56,322 nucleotides of DNA from Pseudomonas psychrophila HA-4 (GTDB lineage: Bacteria; Pseudomonadota; Gammaproteobacteria; Pseudomonadales; Pseudomonadaceae). The stretch is from positions 1 to 56,322 of the forward strand of contig NZ_ALJC01000071.1 in the NCBI RefSeq assembly GCF_000282975.1, in the 5' to 3' direction. Positions 1 through 9,100 of this stretch are shown piece by piece (the first letter of the stretch is position 1; the number at the start of each line of letters is the position of its first letter). A model generated the notes under the pieces. It made no database searches. It was not told where the DNA came from and saw nothing but the letters and a program-made list of their open reading frames with translations. Made by a program: the position numbers and the translations under genes.

Positions 1-691
1 CCCAGCGCACAGCCTGACGCTGCCCGGCGGCATTCACCAAATAGAAGGCATTGATACCGTTGTACGTTTCGGTAGCGAAACTGGCAGACGGCTTGGCTGT
101 TTTGACCCACTGCAAAAACGGCCCAGCTTCCGGGTGGGCGGCAAAGAACGCGGGCATGGCATCTGGCTTGGGCTTACCGGTGGCCGGGTCCGGTGCACCG
201 GCTTGTAACATGGCATAGAACGCCTCAGGCGTGCCCACCGGAAATACCGGCATGCTGTTCATCCCGGTCCGCCATTGCTGGCCATTGGCCTCGGTGAAAC
301 GTAATGCCAGACTGCGAATCGGCACGCTGCTGTCAGGCGCGTAAGGGTTGGCACTGGGCAAGGCAAATCGCCCGACTACCGGCGTGCGCCCGGTTTGAAA
401 CACTTGCGCACTGGAGAGTGACTGTGCATTGCCAGTGCTCTCGAAATAGCCGATCACGCACATGCCCTTGGCATGGTTGCGTCGATACCCCGGATGCACA
501 CCGTTGTTGTGCTCCAAGGCATTCACCAGGGTTTTAGGCCGCAGTCGCTGAGCGTCCAGAGTGCCATTGACGTAAAAAAACGTGCTGGCGATGGCCACAA
601 CCACTGCACCGATACCCGCCAGGCGCAACACCACACTGGCTGAGCTCAACACAGGCTTGACGGGCCGTTCAGGTGGCAATTGATCTACCAT
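1..691 (-). CDS. Catalase-family peroxidase (SrpA type), C-terminus outside window
   Basis: The 230 visible residues match the N-terminal half of small heme catalase-related peroxidases, which detoxify peroxides. A membrane or uncleaved signal segment spans about residues 20-42. The catalase-like motif RRNHAKG at residues 70-76 carries the expected distal heme histidine, H73. The ATG at 689-691 is preceded by a CGGAG ribosome site. The gene diverges from an ECF sigma factor, and a promoter matching the one in front of that sigma gene lies 46 bases upstream, so it is probably a target of that sigma factor. The heme-ligand tyrosine lies beyond the window edge, so completeness cannot be judged. 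Confidence 0.85.
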   Translation of the reverse strand, partial: MVDQLPPERPVKPVLSSASVVLRLAGIGAVVVAIASTFFYVNGTLDAQRLRPKTLVNALEHNNGVHPGYRRNHAKGMCVIGYFESTGNAQSLSSAQVFQTGRTPVVGRFALPSANPYAPDSSVPIRSLALRFTEANGQQWRTGMNSMPVFPVGTPEAFYAMLQAGAPDPATGKPKPDAMPAFFAAHPEAGPFLQWVKTAKPSASFATETYNGINAFYLVNAAGQRQAVRW

Positions 692-736
692 GTAAGAACT
701 CCGAGGCCACAGGGCCATCCGTTGAATGGCCTATGA

Positions 737-761
737 GACGCAGGCCAATCAGGCTTATTCC
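737..761 (-). promoter_or_regulatory. ECF-type promoter of the catalase gene
   Basis: Read on the minus strand the site is GGAAT (761-757), a 16-base spacer and CGTC (740-737). This is the usual GGAA-N16-CGTC shape of ECF promoters. Transcription would begin about 40 bases before the catalase ATG. The extended -35 block CGGGAATAA is identical to the one in front of the sigma gene. Confidence 0.65.
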
Positions 762-805
762 CGCCAAGCCGCGAATATTTTTATGCGTTTTGTTTTTACG
801 CGCCG

Positions 806-830
806 GGAATAACCCTTAATCGTAGTCGTC
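806..830 (+). promoter_or_regulatory. ECF-type promoter of the sigma/anti-sigma operon
   Basis: GGAAT at 806-810, a 16-base spacer and CGTC at 827-830. It has the same elements and spacing as the divergent catalase promoter, and the -35 blocks of the two lie only about 50 bases apart. This suggests autoregulation of the sigma factor together with the catalase gene. Confidence 0.65.
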
Positions 831-864
831 TTCATGGTTCGAATCCGACTAACAGCCCCATGCC

Positions 865-1383
865 GTGCAGGTCCCGATGCCCCCATTTGACGAGCAACTG
901 CGCGAACTCATGCCGCGCCTCAGGCGCTTTGCGCTGTCGTTGACGCGTCACTCCAGCAACGCCGACGATCTGGTGCAAGCCTGCCTAGAGCGGGCGCTCG
1001 GCAGTATGGCCAGCAAACGCCCCGAGGGGGATTTGCGGGCGTGGCTGTTTACCATCCTTTATCGACAGTTTGTCGACAACCATCGGCGCGCTCGACGCTA
1101 CGCCCGCATGCTCGAATTTTTTACCGGCCGCGACGACACTCAACCCTCTACCGAGCGCACGGTCATCGCACAATCGACCCTGCAAGCGTTCGATCAACTA
1201 AGCACCGAACAGCGCGCCCTGTTGCTCTGGGTATCGGTGGAGGGTTTGAGCTACCAGCAAGTCGCGGACATTCTTGAGGTGCCGATTGGCACTGTGATGT
1301 CACGTCTGTCACGCGCGCGCCAGGCGTTGCGCCTGCTCAGCGAAGGCGAAATCACCCGCCCTATTTTGCGGAGACTTAAATGA
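865..1383 (+). CDS. ECF RNA polymerase sigma factor
   Basis: A 172-residue sigma-70 family protein. Region 2 lies at about residues 8-80 (SNADDLVQ and LRAWLFTILYRQFVD) and region 4 at about 105-160 (LLLWVSVEGLSYQQVADIL with the helix-turn-helix GTVMSRLSRARQ). There is no region 1 or 3, as expected for ECF factors, and the length is typical. The start is GTG at 865; an in-frame ATG at 877 is the alternative. The stop overlaps the anti-sigma start (ATGA, 1380-1383), implying translational coupling. It probably drives its own operon and the divergent catalase gene through matching GGAAT-N16-CGTC promoters. The signal it answers is not visible. Confidence 0.9.
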   Translation: MQVPMPPFDEQLRELMPRLRRFALSLTRHSSNADDLVQACLERALGSMASKRPEGDLRAWLFTILYRQFVDNHRRARRYARMLEFFTGRDDTQPSTERTVIAQSTLQAFDQLSTEQRALLLWVSVEGLSYQQVADILEVPIGTVMSRLSRARQALRLLSEGEITRPILRRLK

Positions 1384-2129
1384 TCACCACACCACCCAGT
1401 GAGCGTGACTTGCATGCGTACGTTGATCACGCGCTCAACGAGTCAGAGCGCCAGCAGGTTGAACTGTATCTAGAGGCGCACCCCGACGTCGCAGCAAAGG
1501 TCAGCGACTGGCAACACGATGCTCAAAACCTGCGCACGGCGTTGCAGCAAACTTTGCTGCAACCGGCCAATCCGGCGCTTGATCCAGCAGCCATTCGCCA
1601 GCGTCAGCGTAGGCAATCAGTGCGCCACTGGGCAACGGCGGCGGTGTTGTTGATTGCCGTGAGCGCGGGTGGGTTTGGCGGCTGGCAGGCCAGACAAATG
1701 ACATTGAGCCCCAGCCTATTGCCCATGACCGATGCACTGGCCGCACACCGCATGTTTGCAGAGCAAGGTTTTCTGCCTGCCGACTATATAGTTGAGCAGA
1801 GCAACGACCTGCAGACTTGGATGGACCGTTACTTCAGCCAGGCCGAGCGCTTGCCAGACTTGAGCCGTGCAGGGTTTAAGCCGGTCAGTTGCCGGTTGCT
1901 CACCACCGATCAGGGCGGCGCAGCCATGGTGTTATATGAAAATACGCAGGGGCAACACATCAGCTTTTACATTCGTCCGCCTGGACCGCACAACACCTTG
2001 CTGCCGCGTGGCAGTCGACGCGATGGCGATTTGCAGGCTGATTACTGGTCAGGCCCCGGCTACAACTACGCCATGGTCGGACCAGCACAAGGGCCGACTG
2101 CACAGTTGTTGGATACAGTAGGGTTTTAA
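1380..2129 (+). CDS. Membrane anti-sigma factor partner of the ECF sigma
   Basis: A 249-residue protein with a cytoplasmic N-terminal segment (about residues 1-80), one membrane helix (about 83-105) and a periplasmic C-terminal domain. This is the layout of RsiW/ChrR-like anti-sigma factors, which hold the sigma factor at the membrane. The N-terminus (DLHAYVDHALNESER) resembles the sigma-binding domain, but the zinc-binding HxxxCxxC motif is absent: the corresponding segment reads LEAHPDVAAKV. Release by thiol oxidation of a zinc site is therefore unlikely. Its ATG overlaps the sigma stop codon. The periplasmic part presumably senses the signal or is cut by a protease; that is inference. Confidence 0.85.
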   Translation: MITTPPSERDLHAYVDHALNESERQQVELYLEAHPDVAAKVSDWQHDAQNLRTALQQTLLQPANPALDPAAIRQRQRRQSVRHWATAAVLLIAVSAGGFGGWQARQMTLSPSLLPMTDALAAHRMFAEQGFLPADYIVEQSNDLQTWMDRYFSQAERLPDLSRAGFKPVSCRLLTTDQGGAAMVLYENTQGQHISFYIRPPGPHNTLLPRGSRRDGDLQADYWSGPGYNYAMVGPAQGPTAQLLDTVGF

Positions 2130-2137
2130 AAAGGGAT

Positions 2138-2311
2138 TCAGGACTGGGTTTTGTGGTCCAAGGCGGCATAGAAGTTGGCGCTTTGTTGCAGGTATTTTTG
2201 TGTGTAAGCCGTGGATTTTTTGTCGCTGACCACGGTGTTGGCGCTGGCTGGCAGGGCCACAGTGGCGGAGATGGCAGAAGCTGCGATGACGGAGAAAAGA
2301 TTGAAGTTCAT
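2138..2311 (-). CDS. Small exported protein, 57 residues
   Basis: A short reading frame with a clear signal peptide. It starts MNFNLFSVIAAS, has a hydrophobic core to about residue 20 and a likely cleavage after PASA (residues 21-24). The mature part is only about 33 residues, polar, ending in KTQS. A GAGGG ribosome site lies about ten bases before the ATG. The gene is convergent with the anti-sigma gene, with 8 bases between the two stops. I do not recognise a function. The signal peptide, ribosome site and Pseudomonas-like codon use support a real gene. Confidence 0.6.
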   Translation of the reverse strand: MNFNLFSVIAASAISATVALPASANTVVSDKKSTAYTQKYLQQSANFYAALDHKTQS

Positions 2312-2603
2312 TGCGATAACCCTCGACGATTCAGTTAGCTTGCTTGCCTATTCAGGCCGTGGAGCGAATTTAACGCCAAGGGTTATCACACAGAAATTCA
2401 TTGCAGCACTAACAGGTATCAGCGCGATTGATAGCGCTAGGCTTTGTACGAAATGTATCTGCCATCGGCAGGAGCGTGTGATGCAGCTGAATCAAACCTG
2501 TATCAGCTACTTACACACTAAGAGTGATATTAACCTTATAAAGGATTTATTCGAACTACCCTTGTTATAACAACCCATACAACTAACTGTACAAGGACTA
2601 GTC

Positions 2604-4175
2604 ATGAACACAAAAAAAGGACAAGGATTGTCCAAATTTGGAATTTCTTTAACATTAAGTGTGGCACTCGCATACAGCCACGTAGCCACCGCTAACACTC
2701 TCTTGCATAGTATCGAACCACAACAGCTAGCATTAATGGCGGGCGCAGAATATGCAAGTGTCGCAGAGCTGACAGAGAAAATGGATCGCAATAGTTTTAG
2801 CTCCGTATTATTGGTCAAGTACCTGCTCAATCGTATTCATGCGCTGGATAAAAATGGTCCTGCTATTAATGCCATTATTGAACTCAACCCAGAAGCACTG
2901 GACATTGCTACTCAAAGAGACCAAGAACGCCGCTTAGGGAAACTTCGCGGGCCTTTGCATGGCATTCCCGTTCTCATAAAGGACAATATTCAAACCTCGG
3001 ATACCATGCAGACCAGCGCCGGTTCTCTGGCGCTGATCGGTCAGCCCGCCGCTCAAGATGCATTTATCATTCAACAATTACGTGCGGCGGGTGCGGTCAT
3101 TCTGGGCAAAACCAACCTGACCGAGTTGGCAGGCTTTCGTGACCCTGATATTCCAAGCGGCTGGAGCGCACGAGGTGGGCAAACTAAAAATCCGCATAAG
3201 CTATCAGCGGACCCTTGTGGTTCCAGTACGGGTTCAGCAGCCGCAGCCGCAGCGGGCTTCGCCCCATTGACCGTGGGTACGGAAACCAATGGCTCCATTC
3301 ATTGCCCTTCATTCATGAATGGCGTTGTGGGCCTAAAGCCGAGCCTGGGTCTTTTAAGCAGAACCGGCATGATCGTTGTGTCGAGAAATCAGGACACCCC
3401 CGGGCCGATTACACGCACGGTACGTGACGCAGCCCTGCTCCTTAACGCCATGACGGGAAATGATTCGACGGATACCGTACAGCGCACTCACGCAGGCGTA
3501 CCAACTGACTACACCGCCTTACTCAATACTGCAGAGTTGAGCGGTAAACGAATCGGCTATCCCAGCCGCTACGCACCTGGAAACTCGGAAGCAGATCTTG
3601 ATCTCAATTTCTCACAGGCATTAGTAATAATGGCTAATGCTGGAGCAACACTTATCCCCGTAGAAGAACCCAGCTATGAGAATTCAAACTACATGGAGCG
3701 CTATCAAGAATTTTTGTTCATGGATTTGAACCGTGAAGCGTCAAGCTGGTTTAGTTCCCGACAGGGGATGCCTGTCAACTCTATGGAAGCACTCATAAAC
3801 TTCAATCAACACACACCTGGCGTACCTGTGTACGGACAAAATTCTGTGTTGTCTTTTATGAACACACCCTACAACGAAACCCAGTACCACGAACTTTGGA
3901 CAATGCTTAATAGCCGCAGTCGCCAGGCAATTGATAACATGTTGACCGAACATGCCTTGGATGCACTGGTTGATAGTTCTGAAGGTTTTGCCCCAACTAT
4001 TGTTCCGGTCGCGGGCTATCCGGGCATAACAGTTCCTTCAGGGGTTGATGAGCAAGGCACGTTGAAAGGTCTGTATTTTTATGGGACGCGCTGGAGCGAA
4101 GCTAACTTGCTAGGGCTTGCTTACAGTTACGAACAAGCCACCCAAGCACGGATAAATCCTGCTTTTGCACCTTGA
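2604..4175 (+). CDS. Exported amidase-signature family hydrolase
   Basis: A 523-residue amidase-signature enzyme, a family that hydrolyses amide bonds with a Ser-cisSer-Lys triad. The triad is visible: Lys126 in GIPVLIKDN, Ser207 in CGSSTGS and Ser231 in TNGSIHCPS. The spacing of 24 between the two serines matches malonamidase-type enzymes. An N-terminal signal peptide (hydrophobic residues 13-30, ending VATA) places it in the periplasm or outside, unlike cytoplasmic GatA. An AAGGA ribosome site precedes the ATG. The gene stands alone and it and its 290-base upstream region are noticeably richer in A and T than the neighbours, which hints at horizontal acquisition. The substrate is unknown. 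Confidence 0.85.
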   Translation: MNTKKGQGLSKFGISLTLSVALAYSHVATANTLLHSIEPQQLALMAGAEYASVAELTEKMDRNSFSSVLLVKYLLNRIHALDKNGPAINAIIELNPEALDIATQRDQERRLGKLRGPLHGIPVLIKDNIQTSDTMQTSAGSLALIGQPAAQDAFIIQQLRAAGAVILGKTNLTELAGFRDPDIPSGWSARGGQTKNPHKLSADPCGSSTGSAAAAAAGFAPLTVGTETNGSIHCPSFMNGVVGLKPSLGLLSRTGMIVVSRNQDTPGPITRTVRDAALLLNAMTGNDSTDTVQRTHAGVPTDYTALLNTAELSGKRIGYPSRYAPGNSEADLDLNFSQALVIMANAGATLIPVEEPSYENSNYMERYQEFLFMDLNREASSWFSSRQGMPVNSMEALINFNQHTPGVPVYGQNSVLSFMNTPYNETQYHELWTMLNSRSRQAIDNMLTEHALDALVDSSEGFAPTIVPVAGYPGITVPSGVDEQGTLKGLYFYGTRWSEANLLGLAYSYEQATQARINPAFAP

Positions 4176-4389
4176 TCGCCCTGCGCATCCAACAGGTCAT
4201 GCTATTCAAGCGTATGTTTTAGGATCCAACGCAGGTTAGGCAAGGCGAAAATAGACGAGAAAGCGGCGTTTACGGGTTGTCAATAAGCATGCAAAACCTG
4301 TTATCAACGCCGAATAACCGAGCGCAGATACATGTTGTACAGAGCCTAAAGTCTATCGCTCGTATCGATAGACGGCTGCAAGCCAAGAG
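4176..4389. repeat. Intergenic region with Pseudomonas dispersed-repeat sequence
   Basis: There is no gene between the amidase and the lactonase. The segment around 4229-4275 resembles, from memory, a common Pseudomonas intergenic repeat (core AGACGAGAAAGCGG). Bases 4323-4345 match 29428-29450 in this window with two differences in 23, so this half-element occurs at least twice here. No clear terminator was seen. Confidence 0.45.
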
Positions 4390-5562
4390 TTATGGGCGGT
4401 TGATGAACTTCACGTCAGACGGTGCATCCATCGGCAACGTTTGCAGGGTCTTGCCCAGCTTGCCGGTTTCACCATCGCGTTCGATCACCACAATAGCGTT
4501 GCTCATCTGGTTAGCCACCAGCAGGAACTTGCCATTGGGGCTCAAGGTAAACTCGCGCGGGTGATCGCCCTCGACCGAACGACGCTGAATTTCAGTCAGC
4601 TCGCCCGTCACCGGGTCAATGGCAAACACCAACAGTTCGTTGGCCTTGCCACGGTTGCTGACGTACAGAAACTTGCCATCGGCACTGGCGTGCAAAGCAC
4701 CAGCAGCCCGTTTTTCCTGAGGTTGGCCGTGGGCCAAATCAACAGCTTGACGCTGTTTAAGTTGCCCGTTCGCGAAATCGAACACAAATACCTGAGCACT
4801 CATTTCAGCAGTCAGGTAAGCGTGCTTACCCTCCTTGGAGAACAGCAAATGCCGGGGACCGCTGCCTGCTGGCAATTCAACCGCAGGCGGGTTGGCGGCC
4901 ACCAAAGGATGCTCAGGATTGGCCTGCGGGTCGTACTGATAAACAAAAATCTTGTCTGCACCCAGATCGTTGGCAAACACAAACTTGCCATCCGGGGATG
5001 ACACCACGGAGTGCACATGGGCCGACATCTGGCGCTCAGGATTGACCAGGCTGGCCTGATGGCTGCTCATTTGGGTCACAGGCTGCAACTGCCCCAAGTC
5101 ATTGATCGGCAAGACTGCCAAGCTGCCGCCCGGATCTTCATGCGCGCCATAGTTGGCCACGAACAGATAACGCTCATCGGCACTCAGGCTTGAGTGAGTT
5201 GGCTCTTCGCCCAAAGACTTAACCTGATTGATCAAGGTCAACTGGTTGGTTTTCGGGTCAATCGCCAGGCTGCTGACACGGCCCACCACATCGGCCTGCC
5301 CCTTGCCGTTTTCATTGACCACAAACAGGCGTTGCTGGTCTTTGGACAGGGTCAGCCATGACGGGTTGGCGGTTTTGAACACTTGCAGGGGCTCAGGGGT
5401 AATGCGCCCGGTGTCGCTGTTGAATTGCAGGCGGTAGATACCCTGACTTTTACCCTGGGTATAAGAACCGACCAGTAGTTCCACTTCGTTCTCGGACGCA
5501 GCTTGCGCCGACATTGCACCGACACTCGATGCAAGCAGCAAGGGCAACCATTTAAGCTTCAT
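4390..5562 (-). CDS. Periplasmic lactonase-family beta-propeller protein
   Basis: A 390-residue protein of the seven-bladed 6-phosphogluconolactonase (YbhE-like) fold. Repeated blade motifs such as LFVVNENG, LFVANYGAH, VFANDLGADK and LYVSNRGK are spread through it. Unlike cytoplasmic Pgl it has a signal peptide (MKLKWLPLLLASS to SAQA, about 21 residues), so it acts outside the cytoplasm on an unknown lactone or serves another role. The ATG at 5562 is chosen because GAGG lies just upstream and it precedes the signal peptide. It overlaps the end of the upstream gene by 11 bases, so the two are co-transcribed. Confidence 0.8.
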   Translation of the reverse strand: MKLKWLPLLLASSVGAMSAQAASENEVELLVGSYTQGKSQGIYRLQFNSDTGRITPEPLQVFKTANPSWLTLSKDQQRLFVVNENGKGQADVVGRVSSLAIDPKTNQLTLINQVKSLGEEPTHSSLSADERYLFVANYGAHEDPGGSLAVLPINDLGQLQPVTQMSSHQASLVNPERQMSAHVHSVVSSPDGKFVFANDLGADKIFVYQYDPQANPEHPLVAANPPAVELPAGSGPRHLLFSKEGKHAYLTAEMSAQVFVFDFANGQLKQRQAVDLAHGQPQEKRAAGALHASADGKFLYVSNRGKANELLVFAIDPVTGELTEIQRRSVEGDHPREFTLSPNGKFLLVANQMSNAIVVIERDGETGKLGKTLQTLPMDAPSDVKFINRP

Positions 5563-5854
5563 CAGCCACCTCGGACTCATCGTCATCATTGTTTGCGCTA
5601 AAAGCACTGAAGCAGACTAGACGGTGTTCGCCTGAATCACTGCTTAATGTCCAGCTTTGCAAGCCATCGTTAAAAACGGCCGCGTCTATTTGCGCGGCGG
5701 TGAAGTTCCAACGTTTTTGTGCTCGACCATCCATGACGTGAATGAACAGCCCCTTCTCCTCGTCCATGGAGAATTCAAAGGCATGCAAGCCGTCAATTTC
5801 CAGCATGTCGCTGGTTTCTAGGGCTGCATGCAAGGTCTGGGTTGATTCGCTCAT
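5552..5854 (-). CDS. Small conserved Pseudomonas protein (DUF5629-like)
   Basis: A 100-residue acidic cytoplasmic protein starting MSESTQTLHAALE, with the segments DMLEIDGLHAFEFSMDEE and RWNFTAAQIDAAVF and an acidic tail NNDDDESEVADEA. It looks like the Pseudomonas DUF5629 family; that call is from memory. The ATG at 5854 is preferred over an earlier start because AGGTG lies at good spacing. The 3' end overlaps the lactonase gene, so they form a two-gene operon. Function unknown. Confidence 0.65.
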   Translation of the reverse strand: MSESTQTLHAALETSDMLEIDGLHAFEFSMDEEKGLFIHVMDGRAQKRWNFTAAQIDAAVFNDGLQSWTLSSDSGEHRLVCFSAFSANNDDDESEVADEA

Positions 5855-5926
5855 TAATAATTCACCTGTTGGAAAGGCGCAATGATAGGTCAAATCAGCC
5901 CGCTAACCTATGCCGCGCACCAAGGC

Positions 5927-6142
5927 TCACGGCTCCAAAGGCATAAAACGGGCAGTGATCATGCTTACGCTGATTTTGCCGTAGTACACCTCTGACACCT
6001 TTTCACCCGATTTGGCTTTGGCTTCCAGACTTTGCTTGCTCTCCCTGCGCTGTTCCTTGAGCTTGAAGTGCGCAGCCGTTGGCGTATGACTGGCGCAGGT
6101 CAGGTCCGGGTAGTGAAAAGTGACCCGCGACGAACGCCGGTC
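5927..6142 (-). pseudogene. Open frame without start, directly after the TpsA stop (possible shifted TpsA tail)
   Basis: Seventy-one codons are open in the frame one base beyond the TpsA stop, with G or C at most third positions. The product includes VTFHYPDL, HFKLKEQRRESKQ and SVSMITARFMPLEP. No ATG, GTG or TTG precedes the body of the frame, so it cannot be an ordinary gene. Removing one base from the A6 run at 6144-6149 would fuse it to TpsA. It may be a TpsA C-terminus lost by an indel, a sequencing error at the homopolymer, or a remnant of another gene. Confidence 0.45.
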
Positions 6143-9100
6143 ATTTTTTATCCCCGTCAGATCGTGCCTCTAGATTGACCTTTAATGTGCTGGACTGAGG
6201 CTGAGCGTTTACTCGCCGCCACTCTGTGCCAATGCTGGCAGTCACAAGGTCGGCATCAATCACACTTTGCTGCGGCGCCTTAACATTCAGGCGGTCGATG
6301 TCGAGCTTGGCCTGGCCACTGAGGTCAGGCGCTTTTGCAGCGGGACCCGGCTCAAGTGGATCGAGCGGTGTGATGCGCTCCTCTGTGAGGCCTGTACCCA
6401 GAGCCACGCCCCAGTTGTTGTGGCGCTGACTTGATTGCGCAGCGGCTTGTACTACCCCGCCGTTTTCGGCACTCACGTTGACGCTTGGCGCTTGGATGCG
6501 CGTCCCCTCCAGATGAATAGCGTCTGCACTGCGCGCGCCACTGGCCAGTGTCACGTTTGCGTTGCTGTAGAGCTGCGAGGCAGTGAGTGTTCGGTCATGC
6601 TCCGACACGTTGACCACATTCAGGCTGGCATTCAGGTTGCCTTTGCGGGTGTCGCTTTCGGCGCCGTGAACGATGCTCGCGCCCAGTTCAATGCCGCCAC
6701 CCACTTCGTTGGAGCGCTTGCTGTGGGTCGCGCTGGCGGCTTGCAGATCGAGTTTGCCGCCCGCGTCGAGACGAATAGCACCGGTCTTGTCTGATCCGTG
6801 ACCGAGCTGACTGCCTTGCAAGGTCAGGTTGCCGCCGCTGCGCAGGCTGATCGGCCCGCCACCCTGCAGGGTTGCAACGAGAGGCTGGCTGTCATCGGTC
6901 TGCAATGTGCGGCCGTGCAACGTGGCCCCCACACTTGCATTGACGTTGGTTTCCCCGGACGTTCCCAGCGTCAGTGATCCGCTGCCCTCCAGAGCCTTGC
7001 TTGTCTCGACTTGAAGGTTATTGGCCTGATTCAAGGCAAGATTTTCGCCTGCGCTCAGGGAAATGCCCCCTTCGTGCCCGTTGAACTGGCTGCCTTCATA
7101 ACGGGCATCCCCCTTGATATCGATGCTGACCCCTTGTGCCCCGCTGAAACTGCCCACCAGCGCCGTTTGTGTCTGCTTGCGTTGATCCTGGCTGCCGCCT
7201 GACCCGTTGAGACGTGTATTGAGGTCTTCACCTGTCGACGTGTAAAGCCGCCCACCCACCTTCACCGTCAGCCCCTGCTGATGACTTTGATGAGTATTGA
7301 GGGCCGCTGTGGCGTCATGGCTGCCCGCCTTGATCGTCAGTTCACCTTGATTAGCGCTGTAATGAGTACCCTGGTCTTGCAAGGTGCCAGCGACATTGAC
7401 CTGCACCGCCCCTCCACTAAACCGGCTGGCCGTTGCGGTGCTGTCCTCCCCGGATCGGGTCAAGTTCGAGGAGGCGCCATCCACGTCCAGCCCAAGATTG
7501 GCGGCGCCTGAACTTAACGGTTTCAAGGCATCCTTAAATGAACCTTGCGCCAGTTGCTGGAGCTTTTTTTCGATGGGCCGGGTAATGCCTTTGTACTCGA
7601 CATTAACCCCGCTTTCAGCCTGCCAGTTGCTCTGTGCATGCGTGCTCGACTCGGTGGTGCGGGCCGCCTGGTTATCGACCCGTGCCGCAGTGACCTGCAA
7701 CGCATCGCCAGCGCTGATTTGCGCGCCTTGGGTGCTGAGTTTGTCTGTTGCCCAAACACTCAATTTGCCAGCGGCGTTTACCCTGCTGACCTGCGCGCGG
7801 ACTTGATCAAGCGTGCCCTGCTGGCTTTGCTGACCGCCTTCGATGCCGCTGCCCGCCTTGTCCAGCCCTGCGGTGTAGTAGACACCGCCGCCGCTTTTGC
7901 TCTGGTCGGTTGTGGTTGTGGTGCTGTCATGCGCGGCCATCAACTCGATCTGTTGGGCGTTCAGGCTCGCATCACCCTGGGTCGCTTTAAGCTCGGCACC
8001 CTTCACACTCAGCGTATGCCCGGCATTGACCACCAGCGTGCCACCGCTGAGGGTGGCGCCTTGCTGTACGGTCGAGTCGGTGCCAGCGGCCTGCTTTTGG
8101 TCTTCATAGCGCACGCCCGCACGGAACTGATGGCTGCCTTGCGCGGTTTCCAAGGTGTAGCCGGTGAAACCACGGGTGTGGGTCTGACTGACTTCGTGAG
8201 TGGTGTTTTGCGCTGAATCGATGTTGATATCGCCTTTGGCGAGCACGTTCAGATCGCCCTGCGCAGTCACTTGCGAACCGCGTAGTGTTAGGTCTTTGGC
8301 GCTTTTGAGGGTGAGATTGCTGTCCGAGCGCAATTGGCTGGCGACGTGGGTGTTGCTCTTGAGATCCTTACGCGCTTCATGCTTGGTCAGGCCGAAAAGT
8401 TGACTGTCCAAGCGATAGCTACTGTCGTGGGACGTATTGTTCACGCCATCAATCACCAGCGAGCCCTTGTCGCTGATCACACTGGCTTGCTGACCGCCAT
8501 GCACCTGACTGGCGCTGATCTTCACGTTATCGGCACGCACGATCAATGCGCCGTCGGCATTGATCTTGCTGGCGACGTGCGCAGTTTTACCCTGGTCATC
8601 ACCGCCCTTATTCCCAAAGAAACTGCCGCCCACCAGGTCGCCGGAGTAGGCCTTGCCGCTGCGTGTGTGCGTGTCCGCCACACTGCTGATGTCCACCGCT
8701 CGGGCATTGATCTGGATATTTCCCGGGGTCTGCACATCAGCGCCTTGCAGTTGCACCGTTTGCTGGCTGTTCAGCTCAAGGTGTTGCCCGGCCTTAAGAC
8801 TGCTGGTGACACTGCGCTGATCGCGGCTGCTCTCGTCCCAATTGGCTTTCCACAAGTGTTTGCGATGCGCTCCGCGGTCGCGAGTGACATGGGTCTCGTC
8901 GGCAGCGATCAGGCGCAGGTTATCGGTACTGTTGATGCGCAGGGTATCGCCAGCCTCGACGCTGCTGGCCTGGATTGCGCTGGTGCCGCCGGAGGTCAGC
9001 GTAGCCGCGTGCCCCGCAGCGATGCGGTTGCCGTGCTGGCGGGACTGTTCATCGGTGCTGGTGCGGTCAAAGGTTTCATACGTGAAGAGAAAATTATGAT

